A DNA stretch of 64,000 nucleotides from Brevibacterium spongiae. Its GTDB lineage: Bacteria > Actinomycetota > Actinomycetes > Actinomycetales > Brevibacteriaceae. The stretch lies in contig NZ_CP093443.1 in the NCBI RefSeq assembly GCF_026168515.1, forward strand, positions 1,736,001 through 1,800,000. The letters are read 5' to 3'. Both the position numbers and the translations under genes were made by a program. Shown here in pieces: positions 9,081 through 17,515 of this stretch. How positions within the stretch are numbered: position 1 is the stretch's first letter; each line of letters begins with the position of its first letter. The notes under the pieces were generated by a model that saw nothing but the letters and a program-made list of their open reading frames with translations, was not told where the DNA came from and ran no database searches.

Positions 9081-9464
9081 ATGATCTGTTCCTGTTCCGG
9101 AATGCCCCCTGGCACCGACTTCGACCACTGCTGTCGGCCCGCGCTCGACGGTGAGATCTGGCCGACCACCGCCGAGGCGCTCATGCGCTCCCGCTACACC
9201 GCGTTCGTCCGCAAGGACGAGAACCACCTCTTCCGCACGTGGCATGCCCGCACCCGCCCCACCGATCTCGGAGTCGACGAAGACACCGAATGGCTCGGCC
9301 TCGAAATCCTGGACACCTCCGGCGGGGGAGTCGACGACGCCACCGGAACGGTGCACTTCCGTGCGCGATTCCGGGACCACCTCGGCGACCATGATCTCGA
9401 GGAGAACTCCTCCTTCGTCCGTCGCGCCGGTCGCTGGATGTACCTCGAAGCGCTCGAGAACTGA
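9081..9464 (+). CDS. YchJ family protein (UPF0225)
   Basis: 127 residues. The N-terminal cysteines (CSC at 3-5 and CC at 17-18) and the hallmark TAEALMRSRYTAFV are those of YchJ/SEC-C proteins, which pair a small zinc-type knuckle with an NTF2-like domain. The exact biochemical role of the family is not known. It is divergent from the HhH-GPD gene with 54 bases between, and both may use the same short control region. Confidence 0.9.
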   Translation: MICSCSGMPPGTDFDHCCRPALDGEIWPTTAEALMRSRYTAFVRKDENHLFRTWHARTRPTDLGVDEDTEWLGLEILDTSGGGVDDATGTVHFRARFRDHLGDHDLEENSSFVRRAGRWMYLEALEN

Positions 9465-9477
9465 ACGCGACTGTGCC

Positions 9478-9483
9478 TATACT
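9478..9483 (+). promoter_or_regulatory. Likely -10 of the DUF2087 gene, long leader
   Basis: TATACT lies just after the YchJ stop. The leader to ATG 9637 would be about 150 bases and contains a 7-bp stem (CGAAACC 9565-9571 with GGTTTCG 9593-9599). Confidence 0.4.
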
Positions 9484-9636
9484 GTGCTTCGACGCATCCA
9501 ACGCCCAGCCGAGGTCATGATCCCAGCGCATCGACCCCATGGCGAAGGGGAGAGAATCCTCGGACGAAACCGGCACGGTGACTTCCTGACCAGGTTTCGC
9601 GCTGGGGGAGGCTTGGTCGCAGAGGAACACGACACC

Positions 9637-10149
9637 ATGACCAAGGACAAAGACTTCAAGAAGCTCGTTCGTTCGCGGATGACGACGACCGGTGAGAACT
9701 TCACCGCCGCCCGCCGGGCATTGCTTGATACGAACACCCGCGCGATGACGCCCACCGCAGCTGCGATTGCATCCGAACCGGCGGAGTCCGTTGAATCAAG
9801 CATCGAACCGGCTGAACCGAGCATCGAACGATTCCGGACGAAGACACTCAAAACGTTCATGCCGAACAGGCGCATCACAGCCATCCCCACCAAACGCAGG
9901 GCCCTCGCCGTCCTCCTCATCGAGGTGCTCGCAGCCGTGGACGCCGATCGAATCTACGAGGAGAAGCAGCTCAATGCCCTCCTCGCCGAATTCCACCCGG
10001 ACTTCGCGCTCCTTCGGCGGGAACTCATCGACTACCGCCTACTCGAACGAGACGCCCACACCGGGCGGTACTGGGTGAATCCGAACCCGCCGACATACTC
10101 CGGTTCACAAGCGCAGGAGATGGCCGGCCTCGCGGCATTTCTGCGCTGA
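9637..10149 (+). CDS. DUF2087 domain protein
   Basis: 170 residues from ATG 9637. The C-terminal third (about 88-150) is a DUF2087 domain, a winged-helix-like module often linked to transcription regulators; typical strings are KRRALAVLLIEVLAA and LRRELIDYRLLERDAHTGRYW. The N terminus, MTKDKDFKKLVRSRM followed by TGENFTAARRALL, is a short module I recall from several actinobacterial proteins. Between them is a repeat-like acidic linker (two EPAE units). An in-frame ATG at 9517 would add 40 residues of low-complexity sequence and is less likely. Confidence 0.75.
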   Translation: MTKDKDFKKLVRSRMTTTGENFTAARRALLDTNTRAMTPTAAAIASEPAESVESSIEPAEPSIERFRTKTLKTFMPNRRITAIPTKRRALAVLLIEVLAAVDADRIYEEKQLNALLAEFHPDFALLRRELIDYRLLERDAHTGRYWVNPNPPTYSGSQAQEMAGLAAFLR

Positions 10150-10208
10150 GTCGGCGACGGCGTATCCTTGAAGCTCGAGCCACCACCGGGCAGACACAAG
10201 GAGCATCC

Positions 10209-10712
10209 ATGGCCTATCACGCCGATTCGACCGATCTCGAAGAAAAAGAGATTCTCAGTTGGGACATGTTCGGCCGATCGGCGCGTGAGATGGCCCAGAC
10301 CATCGCGGACTCCGACTACGATCCCGAGATCGTCATCGCCGTGGCCCGTGGCGGTCTGCTGCCCGCCGGAGCGCTGGCATACGCTCTCGGTCTCAAGCTC
10401 TCGGACGCGATCAACGTCGAGTTCTACACCGACGTGCACGAGACTCTGCCCGATCCCATCCTGCTCGCCCCGATGCTCGACATCGACGCGATCAAGGGCA
10501 AGAAGCTGCTCGTCGTTTATGATGTCGCCGACTCCGGCCGTACGTTGGCTCTCGTCCTCGAACTGCTGCGCAAGCACGGCGCCGAGGCCCAGTCAGCCGT
10601 CATCTACGCGAAGTCCGCGTCGATCGTCGACCCGGACTTCGTGTGGAAGCGCACCGATCAGTGGATCGTCTTCCCGTGGTCGGCCGAACCCCCGGTGGAG
10701 CCCAGCAAGTAA
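10209..10712 (+). CDS. Phosphoribosyltransferase
   Basis: 167 residues with the type I PRTase core. VARGGLLPAGALAY is the flexible N-terminal part, and LLVVYDVADSGRTLALV is the PRPP-binding loop with its acidic pair D-x-x-D. WIVFPWS at the end resembles xanthine-guanine or GPT-like enzymes that salvage purines. The exact base cannot be told from sequence. ACAAGGAGC just upstream is a good ribosome binding site, and TATCCT at 10163-10168 may be the -10. It sits nine bases before the esterase gene, which seems to have its own promoter. Confidence 0.85.
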   Translation: MAYHADSTDLEEKEILSWDMFGRSAREMAQTIADSDYDPEIVIAVARGGLLPAGALAYALGLKLSDAINVEFYTDVHETLPDPILLAPMLDIDAIKGKKLLVVYDVADSGRTLALVLELLRKHGAEAQSAVIYAKSASIVDPDFVWKRTDQWIVFPWSAEPPVEPSK

Positions 10713-10715
10713 GCT
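10710..10715 (+). promoter_or_regulatory. Leaderless-type -10 of the carboxylesterase gene
   Basis: TAAGCT ends six bases before ATG 10722 and overlaps the TAA stop codon of the phosphoribosyltransferase. Confidence 0.45.
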
Positions 10716-10721
10716 GACCGT

Positions 10722-12026
10722 ATGAGTCAGCAGTCACGGGACTTCCTCGCCCCGTGCGGACGGGTCCGCGCCTACGCTCACGACGATGTGATCCGAGCAC
10801 GGGGAATCCGCTATGCCCGCGCCGAGCGCTTCCACCCGCCCATCGACGAACCGCCCGTCGAATTCATCGACGGCAGCGATCCGGGGCCGGCGAGCCCGCA
10901 GCTGCGTCGGGACCCGAACGCCGGTATGACCTTCGACCAGCTCGGCGGCCTGCCCATCAGCGAGGACTGCCTGCGACTGAGCGTGACAATGCCGGAGGGC
11001 ACCGACACCGAGGCTGGACTTCCCGTCCTCGTGTGGATCCACGGCGGAGCCTACGTCGCCGGGGCCGGTGACGCCGAGATCTACGATCCGCACACCTTGG
11101 CCTCCGAACAGCACATCATCGTCGTCTCCGTGACCTACCGCCTCGGCGTCCTCGGCTACCTCGGCACCGGCAGACCCGAACATTCGAACCTCGGTGTGCT
11201 CGACCAGATCTCCGCGCTGCGCTGGGTGCGAACGAACATCTCCTCCTTCGGCGGGAACCCGGACAATGTCACGATCGCCGGACAGAGCGCCGGAGCAGAC
11301 GCCTGTGCCCACCTGATGATCGCCGACGGCACCGACGGTCTCTTCCACCGGGTGCTCATGGCCTCAGCCCCATTGGGACTGGCCGGCGGAACTGACACGA
11401 TGAACTGGGCGATGGCGAAGGTCGCGGAGAAGATGGACCCCGAAGCCGGCGTCGATGACATCCTCCAAGCTCAGGAAGAGGTCCACAAGGCTGCCCTCGT
11501 TGGAGGCCTGCACGCGGGAATGTGCTTCGGCGTCCACTACGGTCGGTATCCGCTGCCGACCCGTTCGCAGGCAGCGGCTGCCTGGGCCGAAGTCGCACCG
11601 AAATACGATGTGCTCATGACCCGGACAGAACGCGAGATCGCGTTCTTCGCCGGGTTCGTGCCCACCTTTCGCCGCCTCCACGACCGACACCTGACCTCGC
11701 CCATGCTCGAATCGCTCATCTCCGGCATCACCTCGGCGGTGTACACCCGCGCCGGGCGCGAATTCTACGACCGTCACCGCATGTCCGGCGGACAAGGGGC
11801 ACGTCTGCTCATCGTCTCCCGCGGCGACGGCAGCTTCTTCGACGCAGCGCATTCAGGCGACCTGCCGCTGATCTTTCCCGGAGAGATCTGGCACGACTCG
11901 TTCCTCGACTACGGTGAGACCACCGCCATCGCCGGACCTGAGCTGCGGAAGATCTGGGGCCGGTTCGCCGTCTCCGGGGCATTGCCCCGTGTGCCAGTGC
12001 CCGGCCTCGTCGACATCATGGGCTGA
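10722..12026 (+). CDS. Type B carboxylesterase
   Basis: 434 residues of the alpha/beta-hydrolase fold. The oxyanion motif is H107-G-G-A110, SEDCL is near 80, and the nucleophile elbow is GQSAG with Ser189. NLGVLDQISALRWV before it is characteristic of type B carboxylesterases and para-nitrobenzyl esterases. It is shorter than the usual ~500 residues, with a compact C-terminal half, so the acid and histidine partners are harder to place. It has no signal peptide, so it acts in the cytoplasm on ester substrates that are not known. Confidence 0.88.
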   Translation: MSQQSRDFLAPCGRVRAYAHDDVIRARGIRYARAERFHPPIDEPPVEFIDGSDPGPASPQLRRDPNAGMTFDQLGGLPISEDCLRLSVTMPEGTDTEAGLPVLVWIHGGAYVAGAGDAEIYDPHTLASEQHIIVVSVTYRLGVLGYLGTGRPEHSNLGVLDQISALRWVRTNISSFGGNPDNVTIAGQSAGADACAHLMIADGTDGLFHRVLMASAPLGLAGGTDTMNWAMAKVAEKMDPEAGVDDILQAQEEVHKAALVGGLHAGMCFGVHYGRYPLPTRSQAAAAWAEVAPKYDVLMTRTEREIAFFAGFVPTFRRLHDRHLTSPMLESLISGITSAVYTRAGREFYDRHRMSGGQGARLLIVSRGDGSFFDAAHSGDLPLIFPGEIWHDSFLDYGETTAIAGPELRKIWGRFAVSGALPRVPVPGLVDIMG

Positions 12027-12118
12027 ACCGGTGCCTTGAACTGCTGCACCAATGGTGCACCGGCGGCGCATCGGTCCTGGTGTCGTGATTTCACAACCAT
12101 CGTGTCACCGGCGTCGAC

Positions 12119-12124
12119 TACCGT
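12119..12124 (+). promoter_or_regulatory. Leaderless-type -10 of the winged-helix gene
   Basis: TACCGT ends six bases before ATG 12131; no Shine-Dalgarno sequence precedes the ATG. Confidence 0.45.
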
Positions 12125-12130
12125 TGGATC

Positions 12131-13240
12131 ATGGACGCTCACCAGATCTCGGCCGCACGTCTGCTCTCCCAAGGTCTCGTCGGGCCACCACCCGAGTCTC
12201 CGACGGGCAGCAGTCTCTCGCCCGCAGGCGCTGTCGTCGAACACCTCGGCTGCGTTCAAGCCCAAGCTCTCGGAGGAGCCCTGACTTCGGTTGCGCTGCG
12301 CCTCGGTGCCGACGCGACTGACGGTGTGGCCGCCGTCCGGGCGGCCATCGACGCGGGCGAGATCGTCCGCTCCTGGACTCAACGCGGCACGATCCACCTG
12401 ACCACAGCGAAGGACATCGGCTGGGTGCTCAGCCTGACCGGCGCCCGGACGATGCGATCCACCGCAAAACGACGCGAATTCTTCGGCATCACCGATCCGA
12501 TGCTCGACGCGGCAGCCGAGCTGGCCGTCGCGGCGCTCCGCGAACACGGGGCCTTGACCCGGGAAGAACTGCTCGAAGCCTTCGCACCGCTGGGTGCCGG
12601 AGACGAATACGGACACGCACGATACCTCATCACCTCCCTGGCACTGCAGAACCTCATCGTCCAAGCGCCCATGATCGAGGGCAAAGACGATATGAAATAC
12701 GTGCTCACGGCTGACTGGGTGCCGACGCCCACAGAATTGGACGCCGAGGCGGCCCTCCGCGAATGGATGAGACGCTTCGTCCTCAGCCATGGACCGGTGA
12801 CGATCGATGACGCGACCAGGTGGACAGGACTGCCGAAGACGCAGGTCAGGAACGCCGTCCGCTCCTGCGTCGACGCCGGTGAGATCGTCAGCGTGCGGAT
12901 CGGCGAAATCGACCATGTTCAGGCGCCCGACCTCGAGGACCGGCTCTCAGAATGGGAGTCGGCTGCTCACGAGACCATGCTGCTGCCGGGATTCGACGAG
13001 ATCATCCTCGGATACAAGGACCGCACTGCCACCCTTGACGCTGAGCACGAGAAACTCGTCGTGCCCGGAGGCAACGGAATGTTCAAGAACACTGTCGTCA
13101 CCGGCACCCGCGCCCAAGGCACCTGGAAACGCTCACCGCGCAAGACCGGCCCGCGCGTCATCGTCGTCGCCTTCCCCGGTCACACGGTCGACACCGCAGC
13201 CGTCGAATCCGTCGCCGCCGACCATCCGGCATTCGCCTGA
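12131..13240 (+). CDS. AlkZ/YcaQ-type winged-helix DNA-binding protein (HTH_42)
   Basis: 369 residues of the HTH_42 superfamily, three winged-helix modules in a row. The start VVEHLGCVQAQALGGALTSVALRLG, and later SWTQRGTIHLTTAKDIGW, are typical. Members such as YcaQ and AlkZ are DNA glycosylases that unhook interstrand crosslinks; the catalytic motif in those is Q-x-Q or Q-x-D, and VQAQA at about 43-47 fits the Q-x-Q form. So a role in DNA crosslink repair is plausible, but many actinobacterial paralogs are untested. It may form a unit with the lipid kinase gene that begins soon after. Confidence 0.82.
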   Translation: MDAHQISAARLLSQGLVGPPPESPTGSSLSPAGAVVEHLGCVQAQALGGALTSVALRLGADATDGVAAVRAAIDAGEIVRSWTQRGTIHLTTAKDIGWVLSLTGARTMRSTAKRREFFGITDPMLDAAAELAVAALREHGALTREELLEAFAPLGAGDEYGHARYLITSLALQNLIVQAPMIEGKDDMKYVLTADWVPTPTELDAEAALREWMRRFVLSHGPVTIDDATRWTGLPKTQVRNAVRSCVDAGEIVSVRIGEIDHVQAPDLEDRLSEWESAAHETMLLPGFDEIILGYKDRTATLDAEHEKLVVPGGNGMFKNTVVTGTRAQGTWKRSPRKTGPRVIVVAFPGHTVDTAAVESVAADHPAFA

Positions 13241-13284
13241 ATGCACCAGCGCCGATGGAAGAGCGGTGGAAGCGTGCGCGTCCG

Positions 13285-14238
13285 ATGAGCGGTATCGGCA
13301 TCATCGTCAACCCGAAACATGTCTCCACGCACCGTGCCTATTTCGCCCTTGTCACCGGGCTGAACAGCAGCGGAATCGACTATCGGACCATGTCGACGAC
13401 CCCAGTTCGATCCGGTCGGTGGCAGGCCGAGCAGCTGCTGGACTGGGGAGCCGCGAGCATCATCATCCTCGGCGGTGACGGAACCATCCGGGCCGCTGCA
13501 CCTATCCTTGCCGAGGCCGGGGTGCTGACATTCATCGTGCCTACGGGGACTGCGAATGTGCTCAGCCGACACCTGGGGTTCAGCTCCGCCCGACAAGCGA
13601 TCGACCACTGCATCGAGACCGTGCAACAGCTCTCGAGCTCCCCGACGGCGCTTGGGCAGTCGCAGGAAAGGCTTGTCCCGGTCAACACCGCGGAGGTCCG
13701 AGACGCTGCGGGGCAATGGTCCCAGCAGGCGTTTCTCAGCCTGGCCGGAGTCGGAGGCGACGCCCGTGCCGTGGCCCACCACCATCTGGCGCCGGGACTG
13801 CTCGGATACATGCTCGGTGCCGGCCGGGCCCTCTTCGCCGCAGACCTGTCGGCAGTGACGGAGCGGGAGGACCCACCTCGGCGCGAACCCAAGCGGATCT
13901 GGTCCCTGATGGCCTCGAAAGCGGCGCGTCCGGCCGGGCCGGTCACGGTCTTTCCGGACGCTGACATCGCCGGACGCGAATTCTCCGTGCTCACCGTCGG
14001 ACCCCTGCCGCGAAGAATCGCTGCGCGGCTTCGGGCCTGGCGCGGCATCGCCGCGGCCTGCCTGCGGGGTACCCCCTCAGACCACCGTCTCATGCACTAC
14101 CGCAGGGCCACCTCGGCGTCGATCGAACTCACTGAACCTGCCCCTGCACAACTCGACGGGGACCTCATCGGTGACTGCCTCGGATTGCGAGTGAACGCCG
14201 GTGAGCACCGATTGAGGGTATCAGCGCCTGCGTCGTGA
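13285..14238 (+). CDS. Diacylglycerol kinase-like lipid kinase
   Basis: 317 residues from ATG 13285; an in-frame ATG at 13255 would add ten residues. The DAGK catalytic motif GGDGT is at 63-67, followed by PTGTANVLSRHL, the usual second loop. ATP phosphorylates a lipid or sphingoid-like substrate at the inner membrane. GELDGD-like PAQLDGDLIGDC near the C terminus is the family's metal/substrate motif. The middle (about 130-230) is more diverged than in DgkB. It runs convergent with the HerA-like gene and overlaps its end by 18 bases. Confidence 0.85.
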   Translation: MSGIGIIVNPKHVSTHRAYFALVTGLNSSGIDYRTMSTTPVRSGRWQAEQLLDWGAASIIILGGDGTIRAAAPILAEAGVLTFIVPTGTANVLSRHLGFSSARQAIDHCIETVQQLSSSPTALGQSQERLVPVNTAEVRDAAGQWSQQAFLSLAGVGGDARAVAHHHLAPGLLGYMLGAGRALFAADLSAVTEREDPPRREPKRIWSLMASKAARPAGPVTVFPDADIAGREFSVLTVGPLPRRIAARLRAWRGIAAACLRGTPSDHRLMHYRRATSASIELTEPAPAQLDGDLIGDCLGLRVNAGEHRLRVSAPAS

Positions 14239-15828
14239 AGTGCCGAAGATTCCGCGGGCGATCTCGCGGGCGGCGGTGCGCGTGAACTGCTTGAAGGCTG
14301 AAGACTTCACCACCTGAGTGAAGAGATTCCCATCGTCCTTCTCCGCAGGTTTCCGTCGGGAACCATCGGACTCCTCGGGGAAGTCGATCCTGTCCGCAGA
14401 CCCGTTGTCATTCCCGGCCGACTGATCGCCGAGAGAATCGGTGGTCGCGGTGCGCTGCTCTTCGGCATGCGCCTCGGAACCGCCTTCGAGCCGCTTCGCG
14501 AGGATCTCCCGAGCCGACTCGTTGTCGATCGCAGTGCCGTACTTCTGCTGCTGCGGGGAGGCGGCGACGGCGGACGTGATCTCGTCCTCACTCATCGGCC
14601 CCATCTTCGACTCCGGGGCGCGCATCCGCGTCGGGGCGACCGGGGTCGGCGCTCCGTCGGGATCCATCACCGTGACCACAGCCTCGCCGGTGCCCAACGA
14701 GGTGAGCAGCTCCTCGAGATCGTAATCAGACTTCGGAAACGTCTGCACAGTGGCCTTCAGCGCCTTCGCATCATTCGGGGTGTGCGCCCGCAGCTGATGC
14801 TGGATGCGCGAGCCGAGCTGGGCGAGCACATCATCGGGCACATCCTTCGGGGTCTGCGTGACGAAGAAGATGCCGACACCCTTGGACCGGATGAGACGCA
14901 CCGTCTGCGTCACCGACTGTAAGAACGCCTTCGACGCATCGGCGAAGAGCAGATGTGCCTCGTCGAAGAAGAACACGAGTGTGGGCTTGTCAGGATCGCC
15001 GACCTCCGGCAGGTCCTGGAACAGGTCGGCGAGCAGCCACATGAGGAACGTGGAGAACAGAGCGGGGGACTGGCTGAGCTTCTGCAGTTCGAGCACGGAG
15101 ACGATGCCCGCCCCGTTGTCATCGGTGCGCAGCAGATCTGCGGTGTCGAACTCGGGTTCCCCGAAGAAGACATCTCCGCCCTGAGCGGCGAGTTCGGAGA
15201 TCTTGCGCAGGATGACGCCGACTGTCGCCTTCGATGCCCCGCCGATGCCCTCGAGATCGGCTTTGCCTTCGGCAGAGGTGAGGAAGGTGAGCACGGCCTT
15301 GAGATCGGAGAGGTCGAGCAGAGCCAGTCCCGCCTGATCCGCATAGTGGAAGACCAGCGAAAGCACGGATTCCTGCGTGTCATTGAGCTCGAGGACCTTG
15401 GCCAGCAGGATCGGGCCGAAAGAGGTGACGGTCGCGCGCATGGGAGTGCCGAGACCCGAGTCACCGAGCGTATAGAACTCGGTCGGGTTGGCCTTCGGCT
15501 CCCAGTCCTGGCCCGCAGCGTCGAGACGCTTGCGCAGTTTGTCGGATTCGACGCCGGGAGCGCCGATTCCTGACAGGTCACCCTTGATATCGGAGGCGAA
15601 GACCGGCACACCTGCGCGGGAGAGCTGCTCGGCGAGCACCTGCAGGGTCACGGTCTTGCCGGTGCCTGTGGCACCTGCTACGAGGCCGTGCCGGTTGAGC
15701 ATGGACAGGGGGATGGAGATCGGCGTCTCCTTCGAGAGCTCTTCCCCGTCGAGCGCGACCCCGAGTTCGAGAGTCTCACCATCGAATGTGTAGCCGTCTT
15801 TGAGTGTCTGCAGTGCCTCAGCTGTCAT
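14221..15828 (-). CDS. HerA-like ATPase (helicase HerA C-terminal domain, DUF853)
   Basis: 535 residues from ATG 15828. Walker A is GATGTGKT (52-59) and Walker B is VFFFDEAHLLF with D289-E290. FVTQTPKDVPDDVLAQLGSRIQHQLRAHTP follows, as in the HerA/YjgR branch of FtsK-like motor ATPases. These proteins form hexamers and move DNA or act as regulators. No NurA nuclease is nearby. After about residue 440 the chain becomes polar and ends in basic residues (GTSRRRR). A longer frame upstream is ignored because it runs into pdxT. Confidence 0.9.
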   Translation of the reverse strand: MTAEALQTLKDGYTFDGETLELGVALDGEELSKETPISIPLSMLNRHGLVAGATGTGKTVTLQVLAEQLSRAGVPVFASDIKGDLSGIGAPGVESDKLRKRLDAAGQDWEPKANPTEFYTLGDSGLGTPMRATVTSFGPILLAKVLELNDTQESVLSLVFHYADQAGLALLDLSDLKAVLTFLTSAEGKADLEGIGGASKATVGVILRKISELAAQGGDVFFGEPEFDTADLLRTDDNGAGIVSVLELQKLSQSPALFSTFLMWLLADLFQDLPEVGDPDKPTLVFFFDEAHLLFADASKAFLQSVTQTVRLIRSKGVGIFFVTQTPKDVPDDVLAQLGSRIQHQLRAHTPNDAKALKATVQTFPKSDYDLEELLTSLGTGEAVVTVMDPDGAPTPVAPTRMRAPESKMGPMSEDEITSAVAASPQQQKYGTAIDNESAREILAKRLEGGSEAHAEEQRTATTDSLGDQSAGNDNGSADRIDFPEESDGSRRKPAEKDDGNLFTQVVKSSAFKQFTRTAAREIARGIFGTSRRRR

Positions 15829-15835
15829 GACGCAA

Positions 15836-15841
15836 ACTCTA
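15836..15841 (-). promoter_or_regulatory. Leaderless-type -10 of the HerA-like gene
   Basis: TAGAGT on the minus strand ends seven bases before ATG 15828. It overlaps the very end of pdxT. Confidence 0.5.
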
Positions 15842-16423
15842 CACAGCAACACCGAGGCGGTGGAGGAATTCTGCATGGATTCGCAGGTCCTGCCCCAACT
15901 CGGGGTGAAAGCTGCCGCCCCAGACATTGTTCTGCCGCACCAGAACGGCCCGGCCCTCATGGGCGGCGAGCACCTCGGTGCCCGGACCGGCGTCGAGGAT
16001 CTGCGGGGCACGGATGAAGGTCGCCTGGAAGGGGTCGCTCAGCCCTGCCACGTCGATCGGTGCAGTGAACGAATCACGTTGCCGTCCATAGGCGTTCCGG
16101 GCCACCGTGACATCGAGACCGCCGAGGCGCTCGTAGCCGCCCAGCGAATCGTCGCTGAGCCGATCGGCCAAGAGGATGAGGCCGGCGCAGGTGCCGAAGA
16201 CCGGCAGACCGGCCGCCATCAGCTCACGCAGACGAGCGAAGAGGTCGGTGCCGGAGGCGATGCGGACCATGGCCGTGGATTCTCCGCCCGGCAGGATGAG
16301 ACCGTCGAGGTCGGCGAGATGCTCGGACCGGGTGACCTTACGCGACTCGACCCCCAGGGAACCGAGCATGAGCAGGTGCTCACGGAAGGCTCCCTGGAGG
16401 GCGAGGACGCCGACTCTCACCAT
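15839..16423 (-). CDS. pdxT: Pyridoxal 5'-phosphate synthase glutaminase subunit PdxT
   Basis: 194 residues, full length. Class I glutamine amidotransferase that feeds ammonia to PdxS for de novo vitamin B6 synthesis. The nucleophile is Cys79 in FGTCAGL, and the partners are His173 and Glu175 in SFHPEL. LPGGEST (45-50) is the oxyanion region. Its start overlaps the end of pdxS by seven bases, so the two are translated together and made in similar amounts, as their 12+12 complex requires. Confidence 0.97.
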   Translation of the reverse strand: MVRVGVLALQGAFREHLLMLGSLGVESRKVTRSEHLADLDGLILPGGESTAMVRIASGTDLFARLRELMAAGLPVFGTCAGLILLADRLSDDSLGGYERLGGLDVTVARNAYGRQRDSFTAPIDVAGLSDPFQATFIRAPQILDAGPGTEVLAAHEGRAVLVRQNNVWGGSFHPELGQDLRIHAEFLHRLGVAV

Positions 16424-17298
16424 CCGCGTTCGGCCAGACGGTGCGGGGCGGGAACATCGGCGACGTTGATGCCGACCATCGCATCGCCGAGTCCCCGTGA
16501 GGCCGCCGCCACAGCCGCCGCGTCATCGAAGTGGGTGGTGGCTTCGACGATGGCCTTGGCCCGGGCCTCGGGATTGCCGGACTTGAAGATGCCCGAGCCG
16601 ACGAACACACCGTCGGCGCCGAGCTGCATCATCATCGCCGCATCCGCCGGGGTGGCGATTCCGCCGGCGACGAACGTGACAACGGGCAGACGTCCGAGGC
16701 TCGCGACCTGCTTGACCAGGTGGTACGGAGCGGCGATCTCCTTCGCAGCGACGTAGAGCTCGTCTTCGCTCTTTGCACCCAGGGCGCGGATCTCGGAGTT
16801 GATGGTCCGCAGGTGACGCATCGCCTCGGAGACGTCCCCGGTGCCGGCTTCGCCCTTCGACCGGATCATCGACGCTCCCTCGGTGATCCGGCGGAGGGCC
16901 TCACCGAGGTTGGTCGCTCCACAGACGAAAGGAACCTGGAAGACCGACTTGTCGATGTGGTTGACGTAGTCGGCGGGGGAGAGGACCTCGGACTCGTCGA
17001 TGTAGTCGACACCGAGGGTCTCGAGGATCTGGGCTTCGACGAAGTGGCCGATGCGGGCCTTGGCCATGACCGGAATGGACACGGCGCTGATGATCGAATC
17101 GATGAGGTCGGGATCGCTCATGCGGGCGACCCCGCCCTGCGCGCGGATATCGGCGGGAACGCGCTCGAGCGCCATAACGGCCGAGGCTCCAGCGGCCTCC
17201 GCGATGCGGGCCTGCTCTTCATTGACGACGTCCATGATGACGCCGCCCTTGAGCATCTGCGCCAGTCCGGTGTTGAGCAGGGTCTGTGTTTCGGTCAT
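16417..17298 (-). CDS. pdxS: Pyridoxal 5'-phosphate synthase subunit PdxS
   Basis: 293 residues from ATG 17298. The lyase makes PLP from ribose 5-phosphate, glyceraldehyde 3-phosphate and ammonia. The first Schiff-base lysine is Lys80 in VMAKARIGH, the second is Lys148 in [10 protein letters not shown], and Asp23 in IMDVV is the conserved acid. A frame up to 17379 is open but starts inside the control region, so the shorter start is used. It is first in the pdxST operon, and the MocR regulator is transcribed the other way 217 bases away. Confidence 0.97.
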   Translation of the reverse strand: MTETQTLLNTGLAQMLKGGVIMDVVNEEQARIAEAAGASAVMALERVPADIRAQGGVARMSDPDLIDSIISAVSIPVMAKARIGHFVEAQILETLGVDYIDESEVLSPADYVNHIDKSVFQVPFVCGATNLGEALRRITEGASMIRSKGEAGTGDVSEAMRHLRTINSEIRALGAKSEDELYVAAKEIAAPYHLVKQVASLGRLPVVTFVAGGIATPADAAMMMQLGADGVFVGSGIFKSGNPEARAKAIVEATTHFDDAAAVAAASRGLGDAMVGINVADVPAPHRLAERGW

Positions 17299-17440
17299 TG
17301 CAGTAGGTGTCCATTCACTGTTGTGGGTGCGATTCGGGTCGACCGAAGGCAAGCGTACGCAGTGCGCCGCGGTGAGCATTCGCGTCGATGAGCAGAACTC
17401 TTAACAGGTGAACGGCCGTTCCGCTCCAGCCTAAACACCG

Positions 17441-17505
17441 AAGTGGCTCAACAGGAGAGCCAGAACTGCAGAAGAATTTTAGGCCAGATGGCAGGTGGAG
17501 AACTA
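17441..17505. promoter_or_regulatory. Possible PdxR operator half-sites
   Basis: AAGTGGCTCA (17441-17450) and AGGTGGAGAACTA (17493-17505) each resemble the AAAGTGG-type half-site that I recall for corynebacterial PdxR. Match and spacing are loose, so this is only a candidate. Confidence 0.25.
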
Positions 17506-17509
17506 CGAT
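17504..17509 (+). promoter_or_regulatory. Leaderless-type -10 of pdxR
   Basis: TACGAT ends six bases before ATG 17516 and supports that ATG over the GTG at 17495. Confidence 0.5.
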
Positions 17510-17515
17510 CGACTG

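Noticed and set aside
9026..9392. N-terminal extension of the HhH-GPD gene
   Set aside because: It would lie entirely over the divergent YchJ gene, and family similarity begins at ATG 9026.
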